Positions 1 through 15,930 of a DNA stretch of 64,000 bases are shown here, one piece after another; position 1 is the stretch's first letter, and every line of letters begins with the position of its first letter. A program made the position numbers and the translations under genes. A model generated the notes under the pieces. That model was not told where the DNA came from. It ran no database searches and saw only the letters and a program-made list of their open reading frames with translations. Location: the NCBI RefSeq assembly GCF_001411555.2, contig NC_049905.1:8523053-8587052 (forward strand). Direction: 5' to 3'. This DNA comes from Juglans regia (Eukaryota; Streptophyta; Magnoliopsida; Fagales; Juglandaceae).

Positions 1-2
1 AG

Positions 3-27
3 AATAATAATAATAATAATAATAATT
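3..27. repeat. AAT-type trinucleotide microsatellite
   Basis: About eight tandem AAT/ATA units lie at the very left edge, so the array may continue outside the window. Confidence 0.85.
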
Positions 28-164
28 AAATAATAGAAAAATATTATTTTAATATAATAGAGAAAAAATAGGGAGTGAGATATACTAGGTTTTGGAAAGA
101 TGTGTAAAATTTAGGGAAAAAAATTAGGAAAATATGATTTTTGGTGAAAATTTAGGAGGAAATT

Positions 165-430
165 TGCTCATCCAAATGTGGATGTTTGGAGAATGAGATA
201 AGATGAGAAATCTGTGAATAATAATGAAATGATTTATGAATAGTAGTAAAATAATTTGAGTTATGATGTTTTATGGGGTTTTGGAAAAATAGAGAAAAAA
301 AATAGAAAAAAATATTATAAAGTTAAAATGTTGTTAGAATATAATTTTTTAATATTATATTTGTTTTTAAGATTTGAAAAAATTGAATTGTTTTTTGTAT
401 TTTGTTTGAAAGTTTTGGAGAGTTGTAATA
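165..430 (+). repeat. MITE family A, long form, divergent copy
   Basis: The stretch has the GTTTGGA start, GAGATAAGATGAG end motif and TGTGAATAATAATG core seen in better copies such as 29491-29872 and 40651-41024. Its right end is not clear. The rest of 1-780 is AT-rich with no coding signal that I can see. Confidence 0.5.
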
Positions 431-758
431 ACAAAACCGCTTCACACCAGTTGGGCTGGTTTTCCCACAAAAACAGTCATTCATTCATCTCAAGCCACTT
501 CGGATAAAACACTCTAAGAGAAATACACTCCACTACAAACAATCACCTCTTATCTTCCTCGGCATTGTCCTCCATTCTTTTCCTCGCTGGTCTCTTTGCC
601 CTTAGAAAGAGGGGGAAGATGTTGTGAATTTTTTTTTCTCATGCATGCATGCGTAGAATAGAGTTTCCTACACCTCTTATATGGCAGAGCGTCATTGGTG
701 AGTGTAAAAATGGGATAGGCATCCGACTGGCCTGTAGCTTCTCTTTTTTTTTTTTTTT

Positions 759-787
<29 letters not shown>

Positions 788-790
<3 letters not shown>

Positions 791-975
791 AATTTTGAGT
801 AATGCTACTTATCATCTATTTTATCATAATTCTCTAATCATTTCATGATGTGGTATTAATTGATTGAAGACTATTTATTATGTTTTACTTGTGAATCTAT
901 CATTTAATATCAAATCAATAAATATTGAAAGAATGATAATAAAAAAGATGATAAATATATTTATTTATAAATTTT
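788..975. mobile_element. Foldback MITE with 9-bp TSD (Mutator-like)
   Basis: The element at 797-966 is flanked on both sides by ATAAATTTT (788-796 and 967-975). Its two halves are inverted copies: the left half reads TTATCATCTATTTTATCATA and the right half, reversed, TTATCATCTTTTTTATTATC. It encodes nothing. A 9-bp duplication is the usual sign of Mutator-type transposase, which is inferred here. A (TA)n run lies just to the left at about 768-790. Confidence 0.75.
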
Positions 976-1017
976 ATGTAAGTGTGTGAAAATTCAAATA
1001 TTGATTTTGTTGGTAAT

Positions 1018-1208
1018 ATTTATTTTGAGTAATGCTACATACAGTTATAGAGTGTGCAAGCATTGTGCAGTTGCTTTAAAAAAGAGTGAAATTCAATATT
1101 AAAAAATTAACTTCTTTTTATGTGAATCTCATATTTATTCACTTTTTTTAAATTAATTACACGATACTTGTACATTCATAACTGTAACTATCATTTTTTA
1201 TTTATTTT
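1018..1208. mobile_element. Foldback MITE with 9-bp TSD, GAGTAATGCTAC family
   Basis: The element at 1027-1199 (173 bp) is flanked by ATTTATTTT at 1018-1026 and 1200-1208. Its halves form a long imperfect inverted repeat (left core ACAGTTATAGAGTGTGCAAG, right core reversed ACAGTTATGAATGTACAAG). Relatives lie at 50193-50362 and 55892-56055. It ends about 70 bp upstream of the RPS15A TATA box, so it may have changed the distal promoter. Confidence 0.82.
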
Positions 1209-1270
1209 ATACAGATTTTTTGGGTTCATTATCAAACTCCCGGCCCGGTTTTAACTAAGCCTGGCCCGAG

Positions 1271-1348
1271 TATATAAAACATAGAAGGGCCCAAAACGCT
1301 AAGACAATTTCCTAAAACAATAACCTCCATATCAAGCCAAAACCCTAG
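1271..1348 (+). promoter_or_regulatory. RPS15A core promoter: TATA, site II and telo-box
   Basis: TATATAAA lies at 1271-1278, a site II element (GGGCCCA, reverse TGGGCCC) at 1287-1293 and a telo-box AAACCCTA at 1340-1347. Site II plus telo-box is the known arrangement in plant ribosomal-protein promoters, and here they precede such a gene. The exact transcription start is inferred to lie about 30 bp after the TATA box. Confidence 0.7.
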
Positions 1349-1815
1349 TCCCATTTGTTCTGTACCATCACTCCCGCTCTCGAGCTCCCAGACGCGGCCG
1401 CCATCTCTGCTCTCAGGTAAACCTATCTCACACAACCGTTAAACAGCTAGTCTGACTCTCTCTCTGATCTTGATTTGACCCCTTATAAAATGAATCCTAT
1501 AAGAATTGCTTGATTACTTCGATGTGTAACGTATTTATTAGCTTCATGGTAGAGCTTGATTCGCTCAACAACAATATTATAGACAAAGAATACCGCTGTT
1601 TGTCTTTTGGCTTTGATATTTTGCATCAATTGACTGATTAATGTGCGAGTAACAACTACCATTGATGGAGATGTTTTCGTTTTCGATTTGGTTTTCATTC
1701 GACGGGTTTTGTTACTTGATCCCGGTAACATTTCGTCGTAGTCTTTGTATGCCGATTACGAGAATACCCACCTATTCATTTATAACGTAATAGTAAGTGT
1801 TAGTTTTGTTAATGA

Positions 1816-2963
<1,148 letters not shown>

Positions 2964-3785
2964 ACGGAGTATTAAAGATCCATTTTGGAATTTTGGATTA
3001 TTGGCTGAGCGGTATCTTTAATTTCCTGGAAAATAGAAAGTAACTTAAAATGTCGTGATTTCTTCCAAATTATCATTTCAGTTTTGTACTTGCATTTTTT
3101 TTTTATTTTGGTTTAATGTGATGTTGCTGCAAGTTTGATATGTTTAGTTGATGGAACTGATAGTTCTGTCGTATTGTTTTTGGAGTTTTTGTCACACCGC
3201 CAAGTACTTTTACTCAATACTTTTCTGCCCCTTAGTATCATAAATATATGATGTTGCTTTTAGTTTCAAATTGAAAAAATCAGTGATGGTTGATGAGAAG
3301 CTTTCTGTATGCTCCAAGCAGTGTATCTGGTCTTTATTGATGGAGTATTTGTCGGATTTTGAGAGGTGGAAGATTTTAGTTGCCAATATAAGTTTAAAGC
3401 TTTCAGTTTGATCGTGCCCCTGGTCACAGAATAGGGTTGAGAAACTATCTCATCTCGTATGCTTTGGTGACAAATTGTTATCTGCATGAATGCAAAATCT
3501 CATTTAGATACCAATTATAATTGAGATCTGTTAAAGATTTTATAAAAGTTAATTTACAAATTGATGTGGTTTAATGCTATGCATTAGATTGTAAAGCCCC
3601 TTTACTCTTGTAGATTTGATGTATCGTATCATGTCACAACAATTTGTGAGGATCTAGCATTTTCATTATAATTTCCTCTAGTCATTTATGGGACATAACA
3701 ATTTGCGTCCCCAACCTGTCATTTTCTATTAAAAAAAACACAATTACAACTCAAAATCTTTATAATTTTCTTGTTTGTTTTTTTT
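2964..3785. other. RPS15A 3'UTR and intergenic spacer
   Basis: The stretch after the stop codon is T-rich and contains several possible plant polyadenylation signals, but I cannot fix the transcript end. No other gene is visible. Confidence 0.5.
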
Positions 3786-3955
3786 TAAATATGAGATGAG
3801 TTGAGATAAAAATTGAAAGTTAAATAAAATAATATTAAAATATTTTTTTTTTAATATTATTTTTATTTTGAGATTTGAAAAAATTAAATTATTTATTTTA
3901 TTTTATGTAGAAATTTGATAAAATTGTAATGATTATATGAGAATGATTATAAAAA
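3786..3955 (+). repeat. MITE family A copy
   Basis: GAGATGAGTTGAGATAAAAA, then the usual AATATTATTTTTATTTTGAGATTTG core, and TGTAATGATTATATGAGAATG at the right match family A. Its terminal inverted repeat is not preserved. Confidence 0.6.
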
Positions 3956-3997
3956 CAAATTAGCCTTGTACAATCTTGTCGAAAAGATGGTACACAA

Positions 3998-4086
3998 ATT
4001 AGGATTGATGGTGCAAATTGAGAAAGGTGTGAGTTTGAGGAAAATTAGGATTGGTGGTGCAAATTGAGAAAGGTGTGAGTTTGAGG
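3998..4086. repeat. Tandem duplication of about 46 bp
   Basis: ATTAGGATTG(A/G)TGGTGC followed by AAATTGAGAAAGGTGTGAG occurs twice with a 46-bp offset and one mismatch in the shared part. It is recent but non-coding. The surrounding 3956-5063 shows no gene. Confidence 0.85.
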
Positions 4087-5063
4087 TGCAAAATATATTT
4101 ACATATAATAGTCTTGAATATATACATGATGATGATGCCTTTGTAGTTTTGTCCGTTGGTACAATCTTGTCGGCAGGTAAATGCATCAGCGTCTCATTAT
4201 TTTATCACAGCTCCTTTTCAACTCTCTTCACTATTTTGAGTTTTAAGTTGAATCCTTACAGACGTTATGTTTTTTCTTTTCCCTTTTGCTAAAGAGTAGT
4301 GCCGTAGTTATAAAGAAATTACATAAAAGTAATTTTATAAACTGATATAGTTTTATGTGAGATTATTTTTATATAATCATTAGGTATTTGTCTTTGGTAA
4401 GAGCTTGTCCTCGCTTATCCAATGTCTAACTTCCCCTAGATTCATTTTTCAGAGTTTTAGTAGCAAATTTCTCAAATATTGTACTAACTCCTCTCCCTTG
4501 GAAGAAGGTCATCGTGCGTCACCAGAACTTTTGCTACTTTCGGCAGCATTCACTCCAAGCTTGGTTTGGGTCTTGGTCTTCATAGAAATACCTTGCGTTT
4601 TCAAAACGATTACGTGATATTTATGTTTATAGTTATATATAAAATTACTCTTTTTGAAAAGCAAAAGAGATAAATATATACATCCGACTTATTTTATTTA
4701 TCATTTAAAATATGTTACGTCAACCCACGAAAAGTATAATTTTTCACAAACAGAAAAAACATGACTGAACAAGTAATAGTTGAAAAACAATCATTTTAAT
4801 ATAATTAAGAGATGACTTTAAAATTGAATATTTTTAAAGTAGAAATGTATTTTGTTATCGTATTAAGATTAAAAATCTCGTTATTGTCATCTTATGCGTC
4901 AACTTATATTGATTCGTTCTCCTGTCTCGATCACCTGTTCACGCACTAGAATATCTCTATCAAGATAAACAATACTAATTCAATGCGTTTAAATTGGCAG
5001 ACAGAGACAATTGACTGCAGTGGAGTAAACATGAAAAGACTCATTGGAGTCATTATAGACAAA

Positions 5064-5226
5064 GAGTAACGATACATATACAACCCTTTTTTACATCCAT
5101 GTTTTAAAATGAAGATATTTATATAAAGTGATATTACTTTTACAAGTTAGTTTATAAAAATACTCATAATTTAAAACATAGTTATATAAAAAGTTATAAA
5201 AAATATTGTATGTCTATCATTTTTCA
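5064..5226. mobile_element. Foldback MITE, GTTTTAAAAT family
   Basis: The two halves are inverted copies: the left carries CATGTTTTAAAATGAAGATA and the right, reversed, CTATGTTTTAAATTATGAGT, with GATAC-like ends. It matches the element at 49441-49610 in layout and core. No clear target duplication was found for this copy. Confidence 0.65.
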
Positions 5227-5801
5227 TACCCCGCACTGACGATGTGGGAGAGAGAGCCACCATCGATCAGTGGTTGGATGTGGACTGTATTGTTTTGTGC
5301 AGACCATGTAGCTTTGTGGTGGTCGACCTGACTTACTCTAGATCATTGTTTCCATTGTCTATAGGATCATTTCTTCAAAGATTTTAAGTGACCTTTCGGT
5401 TTTGGATTATTTTCAATGTGGTGGTAGATAATGATTTTGATTAGCATTTTCTTCTAGTAATTGAACAAGAACATGATATTTCCTATAAGAGATAACATAT
5501 ATCAATACATATATAGATCGAGCGAACCAAGTCGCCATGGAACATTAAACTTAAAAGATCATATATAGCCAACTCCCAACAAACAAAGAACACAAACAAC
5601 ATAGCTGATCAGGAGCTAATTAACCCTAGTACTAGTAATTAATTATAGTCTTAGAATTAGATAAAATGTTTCTCACAAAAGCAGCTTGATATGAGACGAA
5701 GCTTAATTACTTGGAGCCACAAATGATCTCTCATTGATCTAGAGATGCACTGCCAAAGGGTCCTTAGTTGCCCAAACTTGATCAAACATGTCCCACAAAC
5801 T

Positions 5802-5927
5802 TCAACGGCGACGATTCATCTTCCCATAATCATCATCATCTTCTTCTTCTTCTTCCTCCTCCTCCTCCTCGTCTTCATTGTTGCTGCTGCCGTTGATGGT
5901 CTCACCACCACATGTCCTTGACGCCAT
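5802..5927 (-). CDS. Possible small acidic peptide, unknown function
   Basis: A 41-codon frame runs from ATG at 5927 to TGA at 5802. It reads MASRTCGGETINGSSNN, then an acidic run of glutamates and four aspartates (about residues 18-33), then YGKMNRRR. After the TGA the same frame stays open for 20 codons (5742-5801; contains LWDMFDQVWATKDP) to TAG at 5739. This tail looks like protein, so the TGA may be a C-to-T mutation of a CGA Arg codon in a roughly 62-residue protein, or the tail may be chance. I do not recognise a family. No long 5' frame or intron is evident. The acidic run could itself be a simple-repeat artefact. Confidence 0.4.
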   Translation of the reverse strand: MASRTCGGETINGSSNNEDEEEEEEEEEEDDDDYGKMNRRR

Positions 5928-6363
5928 GTACGTACGTAGGAGGAACTGCAATGGACACGTAGCTAGCTAGATAAGGCCATGGAAGATGTTCTCACAAAGA
6001 GGGTGAGTGCAGAGGAGTTTTCTGAGCTTTAAAGGGAGTATTTGTGTTTTGTGGGGGGAGAGGATCTTCTTAGCATATGCTTGGAGCATTCACTTTCTGG
6101 CCCAATATTCTTTTTCCTTCTACTTTTCGATTACAATTATAATGGGTACGTGGATGTAACTAAACTGTTGTCGTTTCAATGATGCTTTCTTTAGGTATGT
6201 TAATTATGCTAGAATTAGGAATCACTATATATATAAAAAAATTATTTGTAACAATTTATTTGCGATGCGAATTTACTTATTTTAATAAGAAATTGTCATT
6301 TTCTTAATAAATAACTGACAGCAAATAACCGTTTTTCTTTGATAGAAGGGAACAATTGAATTT

Positions 6364-6740
6364 TAGGTTCCGTTTAGATTGTAAGATGGTCTCATTTCAT
6401 CTCATCGTATCTCATCTTAACATCCAAACATTATAAACATAAACACTTTCAATTTCAAATCTTCAACCTTTTCATTTAATCATTACAAAATTTCTAAATC
6501 TTCAAACAAAACATAAAAAAAAAAAAAAAAATTCAATTTTTTTCAAATCCCAAAACAATAATTATATTAAAAATTTATATTATAAAAATATTTTAACTTT
6601 ATAATATTTTTATTCATTTTTTTTCTCTTATTTCCTAAAACCCCTTATAAGATCTTAATTCAAACTATTTAATCACTATTCACAAACAATTTTACTACTA
6701 TACAAAAAATTTTCATCTCATCTCAACATCTAAGCGAGAC
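6364..6740 (-). repeat. MITE family A, long form
   Basis: The left end (GGTTCCGTTTAGATTGTAAG, then TCATTTCATCTCATC) and the right end (TTTTCATCTCATCTCAAC, ATCTAAGCGAG) are inverted relative to each other. The interior contains CAAATCTTCAACC and TTCAAATCCCAAAAC blocks typical of the family. Confidence 0.7.
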
Positions 6741-6743
6741 TTG

Positions 6744-6751
6744 TGTGTGCA

Positions 6752-6788
<37 letters not shown>
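6744..6788. repeat. Compound (GT)n(TA)n microsatellite
   Basis: About a dozen GT units with one CA interruption pass directly into a TA run. Confidence 0.9.
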
Positions 6789-7982
6789 TGTGTACAAATT
6801 ACTTGAGTTTTGTATAAATGCTAATGACTTTGATATTTTCTCTTGTTAAAGAAAGAGTATTTCAAATTCAATCTTTTTATGAATATGAGATTTGAGGATA
6901 TGTAAGTGATTCCATTTATCCAAAACTTAGAATCACCTTACATTTAATTTTGTGCAGCTCGTAATTATCGTGTATATATGAAAAAAATGAAATCTCTAAT
7001 ATCCTCATAAAAAGAGAGAGATAAAATTTTAAAATTATTGTAAAATGATAAATATATTAGACACATTCTCAAAATGTTTTGATCATAGAGTAATGTTACA
7101 TATAACAACACCTCATCCCGTTATCATTTTACTATATAAAATGTGGTATTTTTATCATCTTTGGATAAACCTTTATTTAAAGAAAAATTTTTAAGACCGG
7201 CAATACCACCTCATCATAGTGAAATGAGAGCATTAAGTTATTCCAAAATTATGTATTTTTTTATAGTGCTAGTGTGCCGCCCAACTTTGATCACTGGCTG
7301 TGTCCACTAGTACAAATTTTACTTTTTATTTATTTATTTATATTTTTTTAACATATTTAAATATTTTTAAAAATATATACTAATAATTAATTCTTTAATC
7401 AGTATGTAAAATAAAAAAATTAAATGAATAAGCGATCAAAATGAGAGAGAAAATGAAATGGTATAGTAGTATTATTTTTTTTTTTTCCTCATTTTTTCAC
7501 ATAAGATTGGCATCTTAGCCTTACCAATCCGAAAAAAATAATTTAGAAGATGTTGTAAATAATGTGAATAACCAGTTTTGAAATGAACCCATAAAAAGGT
7601 CCAGTCCTCTGAATTAAGCTCCGACAGCACACAAGCCCATCGGTCTGACACCTCACTGCCAAAAGTGTGATGTCATGCTCAATGCTCTAATTTTAAAATT
7701 ACACTTTTTTTTTAATTCAAATACTAATTAGGACATAAGAAAATTACGTATATGGCCTTTTAAACTGGTCAACTTTTGTTTGCCATTGGTGGGGTTGTGA
7801 TCATCTTACGTCCGTCCATTTAAATTTGCGTTGAGAAAGTACCTACGGAAATATGGATATAAAGTACTATTATGATCAAGTCTAAATTGAAAATATTTGT
7901 CCTTTTGTCGAGAACTAATTTTTAAAAAAGAAAATCCACAAAAAAATTATAAAAGAGAAAAAGTCACAAAGTAGGAGTGCTA
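6789..7982. other. Intergenic, no gene seen
   Basis: AT-rich sequence with many short runs and no coding signal. The part around 7260-7440 (AGTGTGCCGCCC, then an ATTAATTCTTTAATCAGTATG core) recalls the interior of the Mutator-like foldback elements at 24132 and 31442, but its ends cannot be fixed. Confidence 0.4.
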
Positions 7983-8515
7983 CCCTAAGTTTTAAAAATC
8001 GTGCCGTACTGATCGGTATTTATTGTGTCGAAATAATAGTTGGTATAAGAGAAATATATATTTTGTACTGGGTTAAATATAGGTCATTTCAGTATGTTTC
8101 GATCAATACCAGCAAGTTTTTGGTGTACTGGCCGATTTTCAATATACAGGTCAAAATTTTGTATTTTCAGTATATTTTTGTAATTTTCACTCTAATTCTC
8201 ACATCTGAAAACTATTTTCTTAACTTTTTTTAATCACATTTTCTCGAAAACTGAAAATCAAATCCCTACTCCCCTTTCGTGATGAAAAATGAGTAATTAT
8301 TTTTTTTAATAGTTGGATCGAGAACTTAGAAGTATTATTAAGTTTTATAAATATGTGTTTTAATTTTTTAAGACTTGGATTGATATTATTTTGAAATATA
8401 ATTTATACATATAATTAATTTATCTATATATAGACTATTTCGAAATGGTACCGCGAAATATTTCGTTTCAGTGCCTTAACTAAAACGGTCACTGAAATGA
8501 TATTCAAAACTTTGG
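7983..8515. mobile_element. Probable large foldback element
   Basis: The left end AGTTTTAAAAATCGTGCCG and the right end, reversed, AGTTTTGAATATCATTTCAG, are inverted. Both arms carry CCGGT/CCGTT and CGAAAT motifs. The interior (GTACTGGCCGATTTTCAATA) is non-coding. Arm similarity is only partial, so the limits are approximate. Confidence 0.45.
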
Positions 8516-8606
8516 TGCTACCCGCACCTCCCTGGCGGGTAGGCCCCACCCTGACCCCCTGTGAGCGGGTATCCTTTGGATGTTGCCCACTGCCCACGAC
8601 AAGGCC

Positions 8607-8632
8607 GAGAGAGAGAGAGAGAGAGAGAGAGA
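8607..8632. repeat. (GA)n microsatellite
   Basis: About 13 GA dinucleotides follow a short GC-rich patch (8518-8606) of unknown origin. Confidence 0.9.
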
Positions 8633-8640
8633 GGATAGTA

Positions 8641-8860
8641 TTCTTCGTTCGGTTTGGATACAAAAGTCTCACAACTCATCTTATCTAATTATTACAATTT
8701 TATCAAATTTTTACACAAAATATAATAAAAAATTTAAAATTTTCAAATTTCATAACAATAATAATATTAAAAAATAATATTCTAATAATATTTTATTCAA
8801 TTTTTAACTTTTATCTCAACTTATTCTATCTTAATTCGCTATCCAAACCTCTTATTATAT
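8641..8860 (-). repeat. MITE family A copy
   Basis: Terminal inverted repeats read GGTTTGGATACAAAAG at left and, reversed at right, AGGTTTGGATAGCG. The interior has CTCATCTTATCT, AAATTTTCAAATTTCAT and AATAATATTAAAAAATAAT blocks of the family. Confidence 0.75.
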
Positions 8861-8889
8861 GAACAGAGGGAACATATATTCGTAGTTTA

Positions 8890-9106
8890 GACCTCGTTTG
8901 TATTCGTAATTCATTTCAACCTATCTCAACTCATCTCATCATTATAATTTTATTAAATTCATACACAAAATATAATAAACAATTCAATTTTTTCAAATTT
9001 CAAAACAACTTTCTCAAATGTCTACACAAAATATAATAAATAATTCAATTTTTATTCTACTATTTACAAACTATCTCAACTCATCTCTAAATCCAAACCA
9101 CTACTA
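8890..9106 (-). repeat. MITE family A copy
   Basis: The left end is ACCTCGTTTGTATTCGTAAT and the right end is CTCATCTCTAAATCCAAACC. The interior contains CTCAACTCATCTCATC. It lies about 30 bp from the previous copy in the same orientation. A directly repeated ACACAAAATATAATAAA block lies inside. Confidence 0.75.
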
Positions 9107-9626
9107 AGATATAAATATGATAATTACTGATCAGCACGCGGGTATGCTACAAAACTGCTGCTTTTTTCTTCTTTATTTTGTTGGGAGAAATCAATGTGGT
9201 AATAATGAAGGACTTGATGATGGTCGTGGAGACACGTTTACTCCAAGAGCTAATGAGTTAAATTTAGAACAAATGTGGCTCTTTTTTTTTTTTTTTTTTT
9301 TTTATTGTTGAGTCCTCCCGTTGTTCTCTTTTCTTTTGTCTCATTTTACAAAGGGATTACTGATTATCCCAATCGAAAACTTATCACAAAGTTGCCATGC
9401 TTCCTCCACTCAGCAACCATAATGATGGATCAGCGAGACAAAGGCCCACAATCAGCGTTCCGTCAATGGATAGAATGATACCTTTAGCCTCCTCCTGCCT
9501 AGCATGTTTATGTTTCTCGTAATGTTAGACACAGTTTTAAAATAAACACTAATCGTAAAATTAATTTAAATTTTTTATTTATTTATGTGATAAGATATAA
9601 ACTCGTTTTGTAAAAATGTGGACTAC
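9107..9626. other. Intergenic, no gene seen
   Basis: The stretch contains a T run at about 9283-9303. Open frames here are short, cross the homopolymer and resemble no known protein. Confidence 0.5.
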
Positions 9627-9857
9627 ATTAAGGAGATATTTAGATTTAAAGATGAGTTGATATAGGTTGAGATGGTTTGTGAATAATAAAATAAAAATTG
9701 AATTATTTATTATATTTAATGTGTGAATTTAGAAAAGTTATTTTGAGATTTGAAAAAGTTGAATTGTTTATTATATTTTGTATGGAAATTTGAAAAATTG
9801 TAATAATGAGATGAGATGAGATGAGTTAAAGTGAATTTTGAATCCAAACATGTCCTA
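9627..9857 (+). repeat. MITE family A copy, well preserved
   Basis: The ends are inverted: left GGAGATATTTAGATTTAAAG, right reversed GGACATGTTTGGATTCAAAA, each followed by GATGAG-like runs. The element is flanked by TAA on both sides. The interior contains GAAAAAGTTGAATTGTTTAT and TTATATTTTGTATGGAAATT, the family hallmarks. Confidence 0.82.
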
Positions 9858-11751
9858 AGAAAAAAGAAGAGTTTTCACATTTTTTTATAAAAAATTTTCG
9901 TGAAACACATAAAGCAAGATAAACTGGTTTCAAACTAACTGACTTGGTGTACCTCGGACCACGTCCAAGTAGTTTTGTCCCAGTCTCTGGCCAACCTGGT
10001 CGCAGTTGTCCCAGTCTTTGAAATTGTTTCCAGTAACATTTTCCCATCTCAACTTGGGGTATCAAGTCATGTGTATACGACGAATATGACATTTTTAATT
10101 ACACGGATCGGATGATATCATCCATTTAATTTTTAAATAACGTGTGATTTCATGATATGATTTGATGTTTTATAAACAAAACATGTTTGGTTGACTCAAG
10201 CACCACTCGTTTATTTTGTTACATATAAATCGATGTGTTAATACATCACTTGTCGTGAAATCCATTTAATTTAAAAAAAAAAAAAATCAAAACACTGATA
10301 ATTTCTTAAAAACTCTTATCTTGAATGCTTAATCAGCAGTGTGCAAAAAAAAAAAAAAAAGGGCTATATATATATATTTTAAAAATATTGGCCTAAATAT
10401 TTAACATAACCTAATTAATACTATTTTATATTTTAAAGCATAAATTATTAATGAAAATATATTTTAGAAGCATACATCTTCACAATACGAGTAATGTTAG
10501 AGAGAATCCAGTATAATAGTATATATTTTACACTCATTGCGTGGCTGCTTCTAGTTGATTATTCCCAACACTCACTTGAAGAGATGTGTGGTCTAGATGA
10601 TGCCACATCATGTATACAAAATGAATGCTTCCAATAGTAATTTCTATCAATATTTATTCATTTCCTCTATACACTATCACGGTGTGAGAGTCAGTTTTAT
10701 GTGGCCTCTTCCTTCACGGGTTTCTCACGACACTCTCCCAAACACGTTCTTCCTTAATTTATGTTTTCTCACATAAATTCTATTACTTACAAACTATTGT
10801 ATAAATATACTGCTTATTGCAATACTAGAAGAATCATATCAAAATTCAATACATAAATACATCTTTATGTTAGTTAATGCAGCAGATTTTCATACCAATG
10901 ATGTGTTTGTTTGATGTGTCAATAAGCAGATTTTACAAATCAATTTTTTTTAAAATATATCTTTTATGTTTATTTATCTACATTTTAATATAGAATTTGA
11001 AAATTCTAAAGTGATATTTATAATTTTGAAGTTTGCAAGTCTCGCGTATTCCATTTGAAAAAAATGGATAAATATGAAATCTGCATGAAAAATTAATTTT
11101 ACACATATTAAAATTGTATCTAGCTTTACTTTTCTCAGAGCTCGTTTGAAATTTGAATTGAACTTCTCTTTAATTTTAAACTGAGTCTAATATCTAAACA
11201 CCCAACTCTCAAATTACTAAACTAATTTCAATTCAAAACTTTTTTACAATTTACAATATTTTTCAACTCAATATCTATTTACGCACAAGATTCATAACTT
11301 TTTTAACTTTTTATAAATACATTTAAATTCATTTTAATATTTAAATACATTATAATAACTTATAAAATTCAATCTATCATTTCAATCTATTATTATTTAT
11401 AAAAAAATTCAATTTATCTCTTCTCAAATCAATATCCGAATATCCGAAACGGTGGCTCAATTTATTAGTAAACAATGAAAATTGATTGACTGATTAAAAA
11501 AAAAAGTTAGGATGGTTGTGATTACATGGGAACCAAACAAGACTTTTCTATGCAGCCTATTCTCATATGACAGTTGTAACTTGACGCTTTGACAAAGCGG
11601 GGTACCAATTGGGCGATGATTGGGATGCCAGCACATACACCCAAGCTCCGATCTTTTACATGCATCCCCCCACCTGATATTTTTTTAGCACATCTACCCA
11701 GCCACTTGACCATTGACACCTGGATAAAAGTAGAAAAACTCGCTTTGTTAA
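9858..11751. other. Intergenic, repeat-derived
   Basis: AT-rich. 10925-11120 carries a GCAAGTCTCGCGTATTCC half-element related to the foldback at 28712-28905. 11140-11455 is a very divergent family A-like stretch (CTCGTTTGAAATTTGAATTG). No coding region is supported. Confidence 0.45.
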
Positions 11752-11757
11752 CACGTG
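11752..11757. promoter_or_regulatory. G-box/ABRE-like CACGTG upstream of RABE1
   Basis: The sequence is ACACGTGGCA, a perfect CACGTGGC core for bZIP/bHLH factors, 440 bp before the start codon. Function is inferred from the motif alone. Confidence 0.45.
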
Positions 11758-12195
11758 GCAGGATCTAATTAGTTGAAATCCAGTTTATTGAAGGCAAGTA
11801 TTAACGTGCGCAAGAGCAGAAGTGCGGCAAAAGGGAAGAACAGGTGCGCATTTTAGCGAACCTCACCATAGCCGGAGCAGCTCTTATAATTAGCCAAAAC
11901 ACAACGAAAATTACCTCAAAACTCTCTCTCTGTCTCTCTCAAATCTTTTTGCGCTATCACTTCGGACCTCTCCGGGATCACTCTCCCCCACTTTATATCG
12001 CTAAAGCTCTCTCAATTCGTTTCCGATCTGGTATTTCTTCTTTCTGATTTTGATGCTTTTTTCTCTTTCTCATCGGATTTTCTATGCATTCGACTTAGAA
12101 TTTTGGTTTTTAAAATCCTTTTTGTTTGCTTTCAGAGGGTAAATTGCTGGCTGGGATTTGTATTTCATATTAAAAATAAACTAATAATTAATTCA

Positions 12196-15930
<3,735 letters not shown>

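Noticed and set aside
6364..6740. Possible non-coding RNA gene
   Set aside because: It is a copy of MITE family A, seen many times elsewhere in the window.
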